Below, in pieces: positions 5,860-7,184 of a DNA stretch of 7,184 nucleotides (positions are counted from its first letter, which is position 1; the number at the start of each line of letters is the position of its first letter). The position numbers and the translations under genes were made by a program. The notes under the pieces are model-generated. The model was not told the DNA's origin. It did no database searches and saw only the letters and a list, made by a program, of their open reading frames with translations. The stretch is taken from assembly GCA_002396805.1 (NCBI GenBank), contig DGYW01000040.1, positions 576-7,759 of the forward strand, given 5' to 3'. The DNA is from Firmicutes bacterium UBA4996. Its GTDB lineage: Bacteria; Bacillota; Limnochordia; Darwinibacteriales; Darwinibacteriaceae.

Positions 5860-7184
5860 TTACCCCTCCCTGTCTTGTTTTTTCCCTTGGCGCAAAAAGA
5901 TGGTAGCTAAGGGTGGCAACTTCAGTTCTAAAGAATACTCTTGGTTATGCCAAGGTTGCACCTGAGCTCTGAGGGGAGTTTGATTAAACTGACCGGATCC
6001 CCCCCATTTTGGATCATCGCTATTAAAAATCTCCTCATAAACACCAGCCCTAGGTACGCCGATCCGATAAGGCTCCCTTACAACTGGGGTAAAATTCACC
6101 ACTACTATTAAAAAGTCATCGGGATCATTGCCCCTTCTGAGAAAGGACAAGACACTTTGGTCACTATCATTAGCATCGATCCACTCAAAACCTTCCCAAC
6201 TAAAATCCAGTTCCCAGAGAGCTGGGTTTTCCTTATAAAAATGGTTTAAAGCACGATTATACTCCCACAAGTGCCGATGCATAGGATAATCTAGAAGATG
6301 CCAATCTAAATCCTCATCATACTTCCACTCAATAAACTGGCCAAACTCATAACCCATAAAGAGCAGTTTTTTGCCCGGGTGTCCCATCATATAACCTAAG
6401 AAAGCCCTGAAATTAGCGAACTTTTGCCAATAGTCCCCAGGCATCTTATTCAATAAAGAACGTTTACCGTGGACCACTTCATCATGGGAAAGGGGCAATA
6501 CAAAGTTCTCACTAAAAGCGTACATAAAAGAGAAAGTCACTAAATTATGATGATATTTACGATGAACCGGATCCTCTTCCATATAACGAAGCATGTCATT
6601 CATCCAACCCATGTTCCACTTATAATTAAAGCCTAAACCACCTAAATAAGTAGGCATAGTAACCAAGGGCCAAGAGGTACTTTCTTCAGCCATAACCAAA
6701 GCATGGGGAAAACGGGCGAAGATCTCCTCATTGAGCTTGCGCAAAAAAGCTATCCCTTCTAGGTTTTCCCTTCCCCCTTTGGAGTTGGGGTTCCATTCTC
6801 CCGGTTTGCGACCATAATCAAGATAAAGCATGGATGCTACAGCATCAACGCGAATCCCATCAAGATGAAAGACATCGAGCCAATACAAGGCGTTGGAAAT
6901 GAGAAAACTTTGCACCTCTGTTTTTCCTAGATCAAAATTACTAGTGCCCCACCCCTTGTTGTCCGCGCGACGAACTTCGGCGTACTCATAGCAAGGAGTG
7001 CCATCAAAGAGGCGTAAACCAGGATCGTCTTTTACAAAATGGCCAGGAACCCAATCTAAGATCACCCCAATGCCCCGCTGATGACAACGATCTACAAAGG
7101 CCATGAAGTCCCGAGGATGCCCATGGCGACTTGTGGGGGCATAATAACCCATAACTTGATAGCCCCAAGAGCCATCAAAGGGAT
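5860..7184 (-). CDS. glgB: 1,4-alpha-glucan branching enzyme GlgB (GH13), C-terminal 440 residues, 5' end outside window
   Basis: GlgB cuts an alpha-1,4-glucan chain and rejoins it by an alpha-1,6 bond, making the branch points of glycogen in the cytoplasm. The reading frame is open to the window edge. Its first visible residues, PFDGSWGYQV followed by GYYAPTSR, are a GlgB signature inside the catalytic barrel, so an internal ATG at 7152 is not the real start. The usual N-terminal carbohydrate-binding (CBM48-type) part of this 600-700-residue family lies upstream. The four GH13 regions are present: DWVPGHF (Asp codon 7056-7054), DGIRVDAV with the nucleophile Asp (6846-6844), MAEEST with the general-acid Glu (around 6687-6682), and LSHDEVVHGK with the transition-state Asp (6483-6481). 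The C-terminal beta-sandwich follows (FNSDDPKWGGSG, then LPPLATIFL near the end). The gene ends in TAA three bases before glgC. The family assignment is certain; only the missing N-terminus cannot be judged. Confidence 0.97.
   Translation of the reverse strand, partial: PFDGSWGYQVMGYYAPTSRHGHPRDFMAFVDRCHQRGIGVILDWVPGHFVKDDPGLRLFDGTPCYEYAEVRRADNKGWGTSNFDLGKTEVQSFLISNALYWLDVFHLDGIRVDAVASMLYLDYGRKPGEWNPNSKGGRENLEGIAFLRKLNEEIFARFPHALVMAEESTSWPLVTMPTYLGGLGFNYKWNMGWMNDMLRYMEEDPVHRKYHHNLVTFSFMYAFSENFVLPLSHDEVVHGKRSLLNKMPGDYWQKFANFRAFLGYMMGHPGKKLLFMGYEFGQFIEWKYDEDLDWHLLDYPMHRHLWEYNRALNHFYKENPALWELDFSWEGFEWIDANDSDQSVLSFLRRGNDPDDFLIVVVNFTPVVREPYRIGVPRAGVYEEIFNSDDPKWGGSGQFNQTPLRAQVQPWHNQEYSLELKLPPLATIFLRQGKKQDREG
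5863..5870 (-). promoter_or_regulatory. ribosome-binding site of glgC, inside the end of glgB
   Basis: GGGAGGGG lies in the last codons of glgB, just before its TAA stop. Its GGAGG core (5869-5865) is 8 bases from the GTG at 5856. It decides the GTG start for glgC and places the two genes in a stop-then-restart arrangement that suggests translational coupling. Confidence 0.8.

Noticed and set aside
1..7184. Terminators, tRNA or other RNA genes, CRISPR arrays, insertion sequences, attachment sites
   Set aside because: The gaps between genes total 28 bases, and I saw no terminator-type hairpin with a T-run, no repeat array and no transposase in any frame.
1..7184. GGATCC sites as vector or linker contamination
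   Set aside because: Each site lies inside an uninterrupted, family-consistent coding frame, so they are native sequence.

Overview
The window is one dense, single-strand (minus) gene cluster and reads as the middle and end of a bacterial glycogen-synthesis operon. In transcription order (right to left) it holds glgB (branching enzyme, 5' end cut off by the window), glgC (ADP-glucose pyrophosphorylase), glgD (its non-catalytic paralogue), glgA (glycogen synthase) and a glycoside hydrolase family 2 (GH2) gene whose 3' end runs off the window at base 1. The separate GlgC/GlgD pair in the order glgB-glgC-glgD-glgA is characteristic of Bacillota (Firmicutes). Strong Shine-Dalgarno sequences, frequent GTG starts and moderate GC content agree with this. 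I cannot assign a genus; an anaerobic or thermophilic clostridial-type or Bacillus-related organism is plausible.

Layout: 7184-5860 is glgB (partial), 5856-4618 glgC, 4605-3496 glgD, 3482-2040 glgA and 2039-1 the GH2 gene (partial). Gaps between genes are 3, 12, 13 and 0 bases. There is therefore no room for internal promoters or terminators of ordinary size, and no gene-free stretch of any length. The promoter should lie upstream of glgB and the terminator beyond the GH2 gene, both outside the window. I see no RNA genes, mobile elements, CRISPR arrays or plus-strand genes.

The genes work together as follows. GlgC, probably modulated by GlgD, makes ADP-glucose from glucose-1-phosphate and ATP. 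GlgA polymerises it into alpha-1,4-glucan, and GlgB introduces alpha-1,6 branches. The GH2 enzyme looks like a cytoplasmic exo-beta-glycosidase (beta-galactosidase-like). It is the unexpected member, starting at the base directly after the glgA stop codon and in the same reading frame. No phosphorylase (glgP) or pullulanase is visible here. The four glg genes are ordinary. The points worth a second look are the abutting, in-frame GlgA/GH2 junction, the repeated stop/Shine-Dalgarno overlap, and an apparent excess of GATC and GGATCC sites. I did not find a wholly new system.
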